From positions 27,475,223-27,539,222 of the forward strand of contig CAIIXF020000002.1 of the NCBI GenBank assembly GCA_903813345.2: 64,000 nt of DNA. Direction: 5' to 3'. The first letter of the stretch is position 1, and each line of letters opens with the position of its first letter. This stretch comes from Owenia fusiformis. Taxonomy: Eukaryota; Annelida; Polychaeta; Sabellida; Oweniidae. A program made the position numbers and the translations under genes. Positions 20,969-34,800 of this stretch are shown here, piece by piece. The notes beneath the pieces were generated by a model. It saw only the letters and a program-made list of their open reading frames with translations, was not told the DNA's origin and did not search any database.

Positions 20969-23900
20969 CTTGAATTATGAAATTCCTTATTCAAATGCCT
21001 TTGGAATGCTGGGATTTCTTCATAAATTCATTTTGTCTGAAACCGGAAATATAGCATCGTACAATTTCAAATTTAGCATACAGCATACAAATCATTACAA
21101 AGTTAAGTCAAACTATTTCTAATTCATTCATCTTGCAACCACCAGAGCAGAAATTTCATTTTTTGTGATTTTACTATACCGTGTATTATTACTGAACCTG
21201 GGACAATAGTGGTGGATCCAGAAATTAACAAGGGGGGGAGGGGGGGGGGCATTTTGAGTCTGGAAAAAAATTTCCATGCTTGTAGGAAACAAAAATGTTG
21301 GCCCCTAAATTGGGCCCAAATTTTGAAAATTTATTTGAATAGACTAGTGACATGGCTGAGACTGCATAGTCAAATCAATACAATAATAATAAAAAAAATG
21401 ACATGTAATTTTGGGACACCCTTTATACATTTTGCATTTTTCACAAAGATTCTTTACAATTCATATATTCCAACATACTGAATGGCGCTGTGTAAATTAC
21501 AAGCAATGTAATCATTGAATACTAAAAAGTATTTGGATTCAATAAACCTGACTATGTTCAGAGTTATTGCTTTTTAAAGCGGATATTATTGCTAAATGTG
21601 TTAATTACGGGTTGCGTTAAATTTAGTATCAAAGGGTGAATCAAAGGACAATTCTGATAAAATCCATAGAAACGTTTCGATAACATTTTCTGAATAATCC
21701 ATGAGTTTTCCCCAGAATGCAAGAATCAAGCATTTATTTAATACCTGGGGGTCATAGTATGTGTACGGAACAGAAAAAGACATCAGGGGATTAGTATGGC
21801 CCTTATTACATTGTTTTTATTTGTTTATTTGTATGCTATAAAAAGGCGCCAAGTACATTGAATTTGCAAACGAGACACGTTCTGAAAGATGTGTGAAACA
21901 TTTTTTTATTAATTTTCAATCGCTTTAAAATGGATAATTAATACAAAATCTTAAACTACTATAAACCAAGAGATTACATATCCCTCAAGTTATGATTACT
22001 CTCTTTTTACATTACACTTAACTATTGTTAGCTAGATTCATATATCATATAGACTGCTATTTAAGAGAAACTACTTATTAGTAATGAGATATGACAATAA
22101 TCATAATCACACTGATTTATAATCAAGAACTCTGTTTGGAATATTATCACATCTATAGGTCGCCAAAAGGCGTACATACACCACCAGTTCATAATGGAGA
22201 GAATAGTAAATGTACCCAAATAGCCAAACACTGTTAGTAAGATGAGGCCTATACATTCGAGAATAAATGTTCCTATATGCATTTTCAATTATTCACAAAT
22301 AGGTAGAAAATGTATTACTGCATGTTGACCAATCAGAATGGAGTTTGACCAATTCTTTACCATATACCCTAAACTAGCATGGTTCATAAGGGAAAACATG
22401 GCCTTGCATGAAAAATGATTCCCCAAATAGGTGCCTACATGACATCTAAGCATTAGGTAATTATGGTAACTAAAAACTGAGACTTGAATGGTGATTGTAA
22501 TATAGTCTATAGCCTTGAAGAAAAAGACAAAGTGTCAGCAATTGCCATTTGTTACAGACACTGAACAGCAACTGCTAAATGCCAAATACCAACTACCAAA
22601 CACCAACTGCCAAACACTGACTACCACAAAAAAGTTGGAGACTATAACAATATTTCACCACTTCTACTATATTGTAACCCCCCCCTTTTAATGATTCCAT
22701 GCAATGCTACAAGGTAAGACCCTAAGAAGAAGGCTGACTATCTCAATGAACATAGTTACTGACTGAAAAGGACTCATATTACATAATAACTGAACCTAAT
22801 ATATTGCATGTACTACTAAAGAGCCTCTTAGACTAGTCTGGCACTTGGAGATTGTATTTTCGACTTCAAAAACATATATATATACTCACTGTACTGGATA
22901 TTATGCATTTTAAAACCAAATGCTTAGAGTAAACATTCTCCAAATAACAGACAAATATGCCACTTAATCTGAATAAAGTAACTACAAACCGTAACTACCT
23001 CAATCAAATTGTAACTAAATCCCTAAATGTAATCACAAACAACAAACAATTTTGTAACAACTTAGGAATCCTACAGCAAAACACCAGGGGATACAAATAT
23101 AACTATTTACCCTTATTCAAATGTATCTACTTCTGCAAGAATATTTCCTGAGTTTTCTTATTGTTTTCCTGAAACTAGGTTATAATCTGATAATCCATGC
23201 TACATATCAACTGAACAAAAAAATATTTTCTTTATTTGCTAAATTATTACCTTCTGCGCTCTTCTCCTATGAGAGTATACTAAAGTAGTTTTTTGTATAG
23301 GTAGGGGTGAATGATCGGAGAGTGAACTCCACAAGAATGAGGTGAGAATGAATGTAAATGAACACTGCATCTTAACCTGTCTGTGTACATGTCTATTAAT
23401 GTACAGATATGTTTGCTAGCGTATCGCAATTATTCAACATGTAAAGAGAGGATAGAAATATCGTTTTTTGTTCATTTTCTTCCTAGAGGGTAAATAATAC
23501 TAAATATAGACAATAAAGCATGAGTTTCTATTGAAATGAATGTGCAAGTAATAAGCTAGAATTGTGGGTTATTATTGGGTCATGAATTGTATAAGAATAT
23601 CTAGGCAAGAGAAAAGCCTCCAAAGTAGTGATGGTTTTAAATAGTTCAGCACATTTATCTCTGTTTACTAGATTACCATTCATAAATATTTATCCTTCAT
23701 ATTTGCAAATTGCAGAATGATCAAAACTTTTATCAAAACTTTTTCATGCTGAAATTTATTCCCCAAAAATGTATCTATTTATTTGTAGATCAAAGATTAT
23801 ACCAATTGAGATGGAAAATAACATGTACATGTACTTCTTTTTTTGACAATACTAGATATAGTATCTTCAGGTATATATCTATTAAAAACAATTAACTACA

Positions 23901-24134
23901 ACGTTGTAGATTAGAAGTTACATAATATCAAATTAATTTAATTTAATGAGAAATTGCATAACATTACATCACCTTAATCACAAGTACATGTAAATAATAT
24001 TATAATTGTATCATACAGTTTGTAATATACATCCATCATTTATTTACATAAAGCAGGCTGACATTCTCTATTTACAAATCCTACACCTAATCAATAGTTC
24101 TTCACAAAGAAAGACAATCTAATCAGTCCTTTAT
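20969..24134. other. Intergenic region upstream of the SLC16 gene
   Basis: No gene seen. It holds a G-run repeat starting GTGGTGGATCCAGAAATTAAC at 21207-21320, related to the inverted copy at 35170-35420. A reverse copy of the GGTGTTTGG-type repeat lies at about 22530-22680. The promoter must lie here, but I cannot place it. Confidence 0.45.
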
Positions 24135-24338
24135 AGTGATCTCCACATGATTTTTTCTGAAGTGGTTGCAAAATTCTCATTTTCACAATTCAGACCAAAA
24201 TTGGTCAAAATATGCCAATTTTTCACAATTTTTCTCATTTTCGAGTGATTGCAAATGTATTTTCAGGTGAGTGCAAGCCTGTTTTCAAAATCTCTGGTGG
24301 GTGCTGCGCCCACTTGCTTTAATGCTGGGGAGATCACA
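24135..24338 (-). mobile_element. MITE, CAGTGATCTCC family
   Basis: The terminal inverted repeats are AGTGATCTCCACATG and CTGGGGAGATCAC, with the family core containing TTTTCAGGTGAGTGCAAGCC. It is in inverse orientation to the copy at 47481. Confidence 0.8.
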
Positions 24339-25344
24339 GCTATATATTCTGACACTTTATCCTATTGGCAAATCCAAGGCCTCGATAATATTTCCTCACA
24401 ATGAAACAAAAGCACTGCCTTGTCCTATTGAAAGACCTCAGGCAAGAATAAGAAAAAAGGATAATACTTACATGTATATAGCAGCTGCTTCTTATCCTAC
24501 ATTGCACAATTCCTGCATTACTGATAGATATTTACATTAACATGGCATCCACTGCAGTCTGCAACTTGGGAGATGATTATTTATGATCTTCTTCCAGCGT
24601 GTTTATAGCAATAGCGTTATCAGAAGATATCAGAAGATATCAGCATGATATTGCGAATGTCACATAATTACTTGCGTTGTTGGCCAATTATTTATCTTGC
24701 TCACTTATATCTGAAATTACATTATTATAAAAACCTTAGTCACTCTGATCACTATGGAGATTGTTTTTAATAATGGAATGGTATCAATACTTAAATAAAT
24801 AAAAGAAAATAAGCTCAAAGGAATGTGAATAAATATTGGAAATCTGTGGAAAAATTGAAATTGTGAATTAATATGGGAAATCATGAATATAAAGTGAATA
24901 AATATGGGAGATTGTGAATAAATGCTGTTAAATATGAATAAAAATGGAAAGGAGTGGTATCGATATGGAGAACTTTTTGAACACACGTTTCTCTTAACCT
25001 CTTGACTACCCAGAGGGACGAGAAAATCCGTCACAAGATTTTTCACAAAAATTGCTCTTATTTGAACAATTTTCATCCAATTTACACAAAAATTGTTTTA
25101 AAACATGTAGAAATGATCTCTGCTGTCTAATTTTACTAAGTTGAACATCTAAAGTTCTATAGGTATGTAGTAAAATGTCAAAAGGTGGCAAAAGTGAAAA
25201 ATTCTCTGGTTTGAAGCAATTTTAGAGCCTGGGATTCAAGAGGTTAAACCAGTCATGAAAAAAATCTAAAAATTTAACACATCGGCAATTTAATGGTCAT
25301 ATTTTGAATGGTAACAATATACATGTAATTTATAAAATATGTAT
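24339..25344. other. Intergenic stretch
   Basis: It contains a short run of GTGAATAAATATGGGA-like repeats near 24820-24950. No gene seen. Confidence 0.5.
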
Positions 25345-26374
25345 ATACGAGGGCATATCATAAAGTTCTCATAATATCTCTCTAATTTTTTTATTTTTCA
25401 ATATATTCTAATGAAATTTTCATAGAATCTGCAGTATAGAATACTTTATTAATCTATCAAAAATATTTGGTATAACAGAAACATTAGATAAGTAATGGTT
25501 GCCATAGTAACCGGAAATCAAGGCACCCGGGGCAAATAAAAATAATTGAGAGAATGAGTTTAATTAACCTTGTTTACATACATAATAAACTCTCATAAAT
25601 TACCAAAGACATTAAAATGTTAACTTCAATATGTTGTTAAATGCTTTTACTATTAAATAAATTGATCATGTGGATTGTCTGGTGTCATAGGGGATGCTTA
25701 CATGCTTCATTAGATGTGATACCAGACTCTGAGAATCAAAGCTTAATGATTAGAAATGACTGAGTATGATAATGCATTGATGCAGGGATCATCAGAAAAA
25801 TAATATTAACACTGATAAAAAGTTTAGTTTAGTTCGAAAAATCCTTTGCTCATACTAAATATGATCTAAAACAAATATGTTGCAAAGATATCAACATAAT
25901 TGCACCTTGTGCATGGTCTATCATTTATTTAAGATGAACTAAAGTGGAAAATCGACTTGCCTTGGAAAACTTGACAAAACAGTTGTAGTGTCTAACATCA
26001 CTTCTAATGAAGCATTGCAATCATCCATTATGAGATCACACAATTCACATGACCATTATAATAGTTTAAAACAGTCAAGAATACATGGTATTTAACAATT
26101 TGATGTGTTTCATAGCTTATTTGATAACTTATTATGCATTTAAGCATGGTTCATTGGGACTATTTCTGCACGATTTTTTATTTGCCCCAGGAGCCTTGAT
26201 TTCCGGTTACTATGGAAACCATTTCTTAAATAATATTTCTGTTATACCAAATATTTTTTGAGAGATTAATACAGCATTCTATTCACCACATTCTGTGAAA
26301 AATTCATCAGAATATATTGAAAAATAAAAAAATTAGAGAGATATTATGAGAACTTTATGATATACCCTCGTATA
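25345..26374. mobile_element. Mariner-like non-autonomous element with about 200-bp TIRs
   Basis: The left end TATACGAGGGCATATCATAA and the right end are inverted copies over about 200 bp (25345-25545 and 26172-26374). The TACGAGGG...AAAGTTCTC tip resembles mariner-type termini and is flanked by TA. The 620-bp interior lacks a transposase frame. Confidence 0.85.
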
Positions 26375-26479
26375 CTTTCATCTACTTTCGTATACTTTCA
26401 TATACTTTCTCGTATATTGTTTTAGAAAACACATCAAACACTTGTTTTGTTCTTGGTATCATGTTTCCAGAGTATTAGA

Positions 26480-26625
26480 CAAAAATTCTTTCAAAATCAT
26501 GCAGTTTTTCACCATTCTGAGCACTTTTCAAGTGATTTTGGGCCAAAGTAGTCAGATATGGACTCCCCTGAGTTTTTTTAGTGAACCAACTCCTTGGAAA
26601 AAATTGCTACGGGTCTGTGCTGTGG
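26480..26625. mobile_element. MITE, CAGGCCCGTAGCCAGG family, truncated
   Basis: The core ATCATGCAGTTTTTCACCAT and the right tip GCTACGGGTCTG are present; the left tip is missing. Confidence 0.65.
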
Positions 26626-26629
26626 AGCT

Positions 26630-26844
26630 GTAACGACCCTTGGGCACATCCGCCGGGGAGCTGTAGTTTACCGAGCCAGATACTAGACTCGAAAGAGAGT
26701 GTGCTAAATTCAATGCCCCGTAGGAAAATCAAACCCAGGACCTTCCCCTCTCGAGTCAGACACTCTTCCCCTGAGCCATAAAGGCTAGCCAGTAGCCACT
26801 ATAGTTGAGACTGTAGTAGCGACTTGCTATCGAAGGTCATTACA
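26630..26844 (-). mobile_element. tRNA-derived SINE, copy 1
   Basis: The same family as the next copy, about 90 percent alike by eye. The B-box region is damaged (AAATCAAACCC on the plus strand). Confidence 0.8.
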
Positions 26845-26913
26845 CCATCCCCCCTTGAAGACGACGTCCCGTCGTAACTGATTTACAAGGGCAATCCAAC
26901 TACTGACACCAAT

Positions 26914-27120
26914 GTAACAACCCTTGGGCACGTCCGTCGGGAAGCTGTAGTGTACCGAGCCAGATACTAGACTCGAAAGAGAGTGTGCTTAATTCAATGC
27001 CCGTATGGGAATCGAACTCCGGACCTTCCTCTCTCGAGTCAGACGATCTACCCCTGAGCCATAAGGGCTAGCCACTGCAGCTGAGACTGTAGTAGCGACT
27101 TGCTATGGAAGGTCATTACA
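26914..27120 (-). mobile_element. tRNA-derived SINE, copy 2
   Basis: On the minus strand there is an A box TGGCTCAGGGGTAGA (27047-27061) and a B box GTTCGATTCCC (27007-27017) at tRNA-like spacing. A body with CTCGAAAGAGAGTGTGC (plus strand) and a TGTAACAACCCTTGGGC end follow. It is not a tRNA gene, because the stems do not close. The two copies are tandem, in the same orientation, with about 70 bp between them. Confidence 0.85.
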
Positions 27121-27489
27121 GAGCCATACGGATATGACAGTTGCAAATACTGAATAAAAAAGAAACCATATATAAGCCATGAAATTTTTTCAATGACATT
27201 ATTTGTGAAATGACTGAACAAATGATCACTGAGATTTCACTCCTGAGAATTCACGACTTGGATGAATTCACAACTTGGATAAATAAGGGCAAGACCATTG
27301 AGTCAGTGAGAAATTCCAATTCATTTCTTCATGTTGATGGTATTGGTAACATGGTATGCAAGGACTGGTATGATTTTAAAAGGATCAAGTTTGGAAATCA
27401 ACAGTGAAACACTTTCTAAGCTTTTATTAGACCTTTTTTAAATATGGTCCAACCTTACTTTATTTGCACATGTATGTAGCCATCTATGA
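27121..27489. other. Intergenic stretch
   Basis: One 65-codon open frame (27210-27407) with no recognised similarity. I do not call a gene. Confidence 0.4.
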
Positions 27490-28150
27490 GATAGCTTTGG
27501 GGTTTGTGTAAAAAACTGGGTGACCGGGTAACCGGGTAGCTGGGTGACCAGGTACCCTACCTTCCTACCAGGGTTAGGAATTTGATTTTTTCATTTTATG
27601 CCTCAAAACGCCCAACTGACATCCCAATCAATGTACCAGTGACACAACCAATCAAGCAAACAACCAAACAAACAACCAAATTTATTTACCAATAAATCAA
27701 TCGGCAAAACGACAAACAAAATTAATATAATGTCAATCTTGAGGCAATAAATCAAGCAGATAACGTTGTATTGTACATCGTACACTAATTAACAGATAAA
27801 AACGGCAAATAACGTTTCAATTTACGCGTACGTAAATCTTCCAGGTTTGTTTAATATCTAGTAGAAATCGCCATCATAGAAAATAATCATCGATATCCTG
27901 TTAATCACTCAGACAATAAATCAAGCAACTAACGTCATCGTACGTGTAAACTGTGTAAATAACTACCTACATGTAGGACTTCCAAAATCCAGTCTCTTAC
28001 AGGTTCTTGGTAAAATGATAACGTGAAAATATTGAAGGGTAGTCTACAAATGTGCAACTTTGAAAGTTGGTAACCCTGCAAGGAACGTTAAGTATCCGGT
28101 TACCCGGCTACCCGGTCACCCGTTTTTTTTACACAAACCCGATGGCTTTG
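27490..28150. mobile_element. MULE-like element: about 45-bp TIRs, 10-bp TSD
   Basis: The TIRs read GGGTTTGTGTAAAAAACTGG, then GTGACCGGGTAACCGGGT, mirrored at the right end. The direct repeat GAT(A/G)GCTTTG flanks it at 27490-27499 and 28141-28150 (9 of 10 identical). TSDs of 9-11 bp are typical of Mutator-like elements. The interior lacks a transposase. Confidence 0.82.
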
Positions 28151-28785
28151 TGTGAAGTCTGACCCGCGGACGTCCGACGCTCCTGAACAGCATAATATTG
28201 TGCAAATATGTGCTTTGTATCAATATTATAATAATGTACATGTAAACATGGGATTACAAGAGAAAGCCAATGTGAAACCCCATGGTGGAACCAGGGCTGC
28301 AAATAATTGCAGTCTGTACAGATTGATGACTTTTCTATTTGCAAAAGTGAAAGTGTAACTGGCTTCAATCTAAGTATGTGTACTTACATCTTGATGTCAA
28401 CAAAAGTACCTGACAGTGGCAGTTATAGATAACAGTGCAGTGTTTTTCACGAAAAAGATCAATAGCATTGCAGAATATTCTTACATTTTCACTCCAGTTT
28501 TTTAATTGATGTTTGACCAATCAGATTTCAGCATTTTCTTCAGCCCTTGTCAGAGAAATATTTTGACATTTTCAAATTTTGTGAAGTATTCGGTAAAAAA
28601 CTTGTGTTTATTCGGACACATAGTGATAAAGATACAGTTTCTTGCCACAAAATGTAATGAACATTTTAGCTGATGAATTCTAGGGGATTGAAATGCGATA
28701 AAGTACATGAAAATAAGATATATTTAACTCGACAACTCTATTATCGCCCATCACGATCATAAACAATTTTGTTTAGGCATTCAAT
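28151..28785 (+). promoter_or_regulatory. Upstream region of BBS7
   Basis: This must hold the BBS7 5' end. I find no convincing TATA box, and no RFX X-box in the last few hundred bases. GACCAATCAGATTT at about 28514 is CCAAT-like, but that motif is common in this genome's repeats. Confidence 0.35.
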
Positions 28786-28824
28786 ATGATGGAACTAAGC
28801 CTATCACGGGTTGATTACATACAG
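28786..28824 (+). CDS. BBS7: BBS7 exon 1
   Basis: [13 protein letters not shown], then donor GTAAGT, phase 0. It matches the N-terminal helix-strand of the family (LNRxDYLQ). Confidence 0.9.
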
Positions 28825-31800
28825 GTAAGTTATTTTGTTTATATTATGTACTTCCCTAATTTGTGTGGATTTGCTTGGTTCAGCGTTGACATTTTATTTG
28901 TGTTTATTGGCTGCCTAAATCACTTGAGATGAAAAATATATTACAGTCAGCCCGTTTCATAGTTTTATTTCTTCAATAGCCTAGAACCCCAAAAACAAGA
29001 AATCAGGAGACCATTTGTGGCATTTGTGCAATAATATTAGTTCAAAGATAAATCCCTGCCTATTTTTTACTGCTGTATATGGGTCATGTCGTAATCATAA
29101 AATTTGAAATCAAATGGTCGCCATTTTTCCACATCACAATTTGAATTGCAAGTTTTGGTCTTATTACCCAAAAATTCCAAAACACACATGAAGTGATTAA
29201 TGTATTTGTTCACATCTTTTGGATCGCTAACTTAGAATTTACAGTAGACTACATCCTCTAGTCTGAAATTTTTTTGAAATTTGGAATGAAAATATTCAGA
29301 CTATAGCCCTTATATGTTAAAATTTGGGATTGAAAATTATTTGTTTGCATAGGAAGTGCCATTCAAAATGGCCGACTGGGTAAATTGATTTGCATATTTG
29401 TTACTTCCCCTAGCTTTATTTCCATTTGACAATATGCTGTGTTACTTTTTTTATAGCATTTAATTGTACCTTACTACTTAATTGAATTGTTATAATGCTT
29501 ATTTATGGGGAGTGAAGTTTCCTAAAATTGATAATTGTGTGCAGGAGATTTCCTGTTTTTTTCCATAGGAGGGACATAATGATCAATAGACTGAATTCTC
29601 AGGAAATTCAGTCTAATGGATATAGACTAGAATTTACAGCCAGTTACTAATGTCAGACAATAATGACATTTCATCCAGTTTTCGAATATCGCCATTTTTC
29701 TTAGAGCCATTTATTTTAGTGTTAGATGAAATCCTGACAAAATCCTGATGAAATCATGCAATATCTCATCAAGGAGCCAAGCCAGTTCCATTTTAATTCA
29801 TGATTTATTTATCTGGCGATTTTTAATGGTTCAAGGTGTTCCAGATGAAATCACTTCTAGCCAAGTATTGGCTAGAGACTCGAGTAAGCTTTTGCCCTTT
29901 TGTAATTTAAAGAATTTCAGCCATGTTAATCTTTTAGAAAATACTATGGCAGAAAAGCATCAAAATATAGGAGGCCACATACTTTATTAGCCAAATTAGA
30001 AGCAATCCAAGATAAACAAATGTCATTTATGTACAATAAGAATATATTTTTTCCATATATTATTGCGTAATGATCTTTTGATTTCTTATTTTGTAGGTTT
30101 TATTGACGAAATAAAACAATGAAATGGGCTATAGGCTTTCAATGGACAATCCAGTGAAAATATCACTATAAAAATACAAAGGCTATATGATATGTGAAGA
30201 AAACCGATTCACTTTTTACCAAATGCCACAGAAGAAGACAATGAACAAAACCTTATTTTTGTTTTTTGTTGGTTAGGTAACAGTTTAATGAGGACGCCAC
30301 TGATTAATATTTTGAATCAACAGTAATGTGTGACGTTTAGATTATTTGTTTGTTTAGTTGCTGATGGTGCATTATGTGACTGATATCATAGTTGATGTGA
30401 TATGTCATATCTTCGAATCACATCATATAACACTTGATAGTTTCCTTGACGACTTGCCATGTATAAACTAATAATAAAGGTTTATGGAATGGGAAGTCAT
30501 GTGAATGGTACAAACCCGTTCCATTGTACAAAGAGCTCACCCCCCACTTCATGGAGGGCTTTTGTAAAAACTACAAAATCTTACACAAGGCTATAGGCAG
30601 ATGTTCTGTTATGTCTATTTATAATGAATCAGTGGTCAAGATCTCAGTGCGACAAGACTGCCAAATGACAATTTTTCACCTGTTGAGTACAAAGACACTT
30701 TGCGTTTCCTGAGGTTGCTTAGATCATTATTCATATTATTAAGCACACATTTGGTTAGTTTCATAGGCTGAGGTCGATAGAAATAATTTTAATCGATCTG
30801 TGTTTATTAAAAAAAATAATATTGGATTCTACTGGTGTTTCCATCTTTATATCAGCCTTATATCAGCTTTATTAAGGCCTCTAGGATACCCAGGATGTCC
30901 AGAACACAGACCAAAATCTTTGGTACAAATTGATTGTCCCATCAGGACCAATCTTTTAGGATAATGACAATATCGGGAAACTTTGATTATATCACTTCTA
31001 TAGAAGTTCTTGTATGAGTGCACGTACCTGTGCAAGAATCTATTCTTGATTAGATTATTAAAACTAATCAAGAATGGACAATTTTGCACCGCTACGAGTA
31101 TTAGAAAGTTTTTCTCATGTTGTGTGTTGTTTGTTATTAGGTAGGAGTCACAGCTCCAAAGACGATGCGTCTACTCCCTCCTGCAGGAAAGAAGGATCCA
31201 ATTCAAAAGGTAATACATGTTTTGATTATCTACATCTCTACATTGTACCTTCATCTAAAAGAGGTGATGGTGTTTTTTTGAAAAAATCTGAAAAAATTTA
31301 CTTGCAGCATTCATTGTTGCAGCATTTTTTAAACACCATGTATTATTACCGAAGAATGCTTTGGATTTTGAGATTATTTGGCAGTTATTCTTTAGGAGAG
31401 GGTAAACCTTTTCATTTGTAATGAATTTATCGTCTTAAATCGTCTTAAATAATATGCACTTATTTGACCAGATGTCTCAAAATTTTTTTGAATTCAAACC
31501 ATGAACGGTCAACAAATCAGTATGTTTATTGCTTGTCAACATTTTACATTATATTTTGCTGCTACTCGTAAAATGCACATCTACTCAAATATACCCTTTG
31601 GGGAATCAATCTCAAGAATAGAAAATATGGTGAATGATAAACCCATTTGATTGACTGTATAGGGACCTGCCAAAAGTCTTTGGAATATGAGGTATTCACA
31701 TTTCAAGGTTTTTAACAAGTGAGTCATTGAAAGAATTTTGAGACTGAGAAAAAGTGTTCATATTGAAAGGCATTCAAATTAGAGAGGTGTTTGGCTATAC

Positions 31801-34800
31801 AGGTTTCATTGTGTTGTTGTTTCAGATCGCCATAGCTGACCAGGATGGTGTGTTACAGTGTTTTAACATGAAGAAGGCTGAGCCAGTTGTAAGTTTAAAT
31901 ATGGCATAATTATTTAAGGGATATTCCTTGCAAGCCAATTTATTATGTTACCACCAGAAAGTGGTAACGTATTGTTATTGTCTCCAATGATTATTGTGGA
32001 TGGCGTTTGGTGGTCGGTAGTTGGTGTTTGAATGATATCTGTCGCAAATGGCAGGTGATGACATTTTGCATGTTATTGCCTTGTCTCGCTGTCCACATTT
32101 GTGGTGTTCACATATTAAAGTATTCACATTAGAAAGATGTTCTCTTCAGAGATTTCATGTTATGTATATCAAACAAATGAAATAAATGTATAACCAAAAA
32201 TAACCAAAAAAAAAAAAAAAATATCAAACAAATGAATCACTTATCAGTACACCAAATTACAATGCAACATTTCACATGGGTCTCCTTTTTTCCAGCATGC
32301 TTTCAAGACCCTCCCAGGCCAGAAAATTAGTCGCATGGAGCTTGGGGGTCCAGTAGGAGGTGTAAGGGAGAAGATATTTGTCGCCTCCGGGGCAGAGGTT
32401 CGTGGATATACCAAAAAAGGAAAGCAGTTTCTTGGGTTTGATACAAATCTTACGGAGACTATTAAAACCATGTAAGTTATTTTTATATGGAAATACTTTT
32501 AAAAACTATAAGTTGTTTGTTTGATAAAGAATTTCAGATTCAATATTCATGAGAATGTTTTCTTTGAAATGAATGCAAATGTGAGTACAGCTTGCATTAA
32601 CTATTATTTGTTCATCAATGTATAGATGGCTCTGTCTACTAGTGGCAAAGAGGGTTGCATTTTTTTAAAGATCTAATAGCAAAGGTTTTGCAAAAAAAAA
32701 ATCAATGTAGTATAAAACAAATGTATGTATAATGAAGAAATAAATATATAATGAAAAAAATAGATATCTGTTTGTAATATTGGTATAAACTTAAGATTAA
32801 AAAGTGTCACTATCTCTTTCACTTTTCAACAAATATAGGCTCACGTGACATCTGACGCGGGGCAGGCAATTTTGATCTATCGTAGACCATATCAGTATCA
32901 ACCTCGTCTTGTGAGGCCATTTTGATTTGAAACATCTTGAATTTGGTGTCAAAATGAAGCTGGTCACGCCCACTTTCAGAGTTATCAATGAATCATTTAC
33001 TACGACTACTATATTCATTTAGGACGCGTGTAAAGTTAACCAATCAGAAAGACAATTGTTCCATATATGGCAGTTCATTAACATATTCAGTGTTTACTAC
33101 TGCTTTTCGCGTCATGACAACACGAGTAGTAACCAATCAAGATGTCGTATTTTATCACGTGAGTTCAGAGTGACACGCACGCGACATGTTGTCTGAGGTG
33201 ATCGCGATGTTGAACAATTTCTTCTCGGAATTTGTCCAGAGAAATCAGCGATTCTAAATTAAGGTAGGATCTGCCATTTTTTCCTGTACAAGTTATAACT
33301 TATCTCTATCGAATCCTAAAGTTTCGGAAGAAGATATGAAGCGTAGGTTTAAAAACGAAGCGATTAATTTGACGATCTGATTTTGCAATTTGCAATGGCC
33401 AATTTACTGCAAGTCCAGTGCATGTATTTGACAAGAGATAGCGCCAAGTCTTGTATCTAAATGCTTGTTAAGCCACTCAAAAACAAGATCTATATTTTCT
33501 AAATTTGATAACTTTGCAGAAAACCTGTTTTCATAATCCGTTTCCGCGTCTAGATTCAAACTGAGTATGATAATAGGATCGCTGGAATCTTCAGTCAATG
33601 GCAACGGGTCTTCATTCCAGAACTCACATTTTTAGTTGATTCTCCGTCATAGTTCTTGTCTAAAGTCCCCATATCTGCTCTCTTACTGCCATACTTGCAC
33701 ACATTTCCCCTCCTTAAATTGTCTTCATTCAAATTACACCCTCTCGCCGATTTATATAGCCATTTCCCAGAATCCGGGAATCAGAATCGCTGATGTTTGC
33801 CATATTGAACATATGTACTGTAATATCTGTACATTGCCTGCTACGCGTAATGGTCACGTGACTAGCGCGATACAGGAAAAATGGGGAATTTCGAAACAAC
33901 AATTTTTGGGCACTTTTATTGCAAATTTCAGGTATTTATAAAGTGTTTGTGGTATAAAATATAATCCACAGACATAAATGAACATCCAAACTACATATTT
34001 CATTAAGTTTTGGAGCCTTTTTTGCTCTTAAATTAACATCTTTAAGTGAAAGAAAGTGGGGAGAGATTGAGTAAAATAATAGCAGCAAGAAGGGCCTCAT
34101 AAAATATGTAATTGTGGTTATACTGAAAGGTCTTATCTCATGTTGAGTTTGTCTAATTTCTATTTTTAGGTATGTCGAGGGCTCTGACTTGTTTCTCTGC
34201 GGCAACTACATCTATAACCACTACCGTGACTGCAAGGATATGAACTACTTCCTGTCAGCTGACAAAGTGAATGACGTCATATGTTTGCCGACAGATCATA
34301 ATCCAGATGTCACCCCAATACTTGCCTGTCAGGACCGTGTATTGAGAGTGCTCCAGGTATGAAATTAAAAATTCATTTAGATCATTTTTGAAGAAAAAAA
34401 TCTGTGAAATTTCTGCCATCTATCATAATTATTATTAAGTCACCAACTAGAAGGGATGACATATTGTTACGGTCTCCAACCTTTTTGGTGGATGGTGTTC
34501 AGGGGTTGGTGTTTGGTGTGTGTAATAATTGGCAGGTGGTGACATTTGGTATGCTAATGCCTTGTTCATAAATATTGTTAGTTTGGTTTCATGTTTTTTT
34601 TTGTTTCTCAGTATTAGCATGCGATGTTATAAGCCGCTCAAATGCTGATGAATTAGAAAAGAATTTTTACTCAAAGAGTTTCAAAACATTTACCTTTATG
34701 CATGGGCTGATGCTTTAAGGTATCAGTACCACAATTTCAGATTTTTGAGACCTCTTCAAAATAAGGTCCATGGTTAAAGATATGAACTATTTTGGAAATA

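Noticed and set aside
27000-27075. tRNA gene on the minus strand
   Set aside because: A and B boxes are present but acceptor and anticodon stems do not close; it is the head of a SINE.
27210-27407. 65-codon frame with mixed composition
   Set aside because: No family recognised, no splice partner or repeat ends; not strong enough for a gene call.
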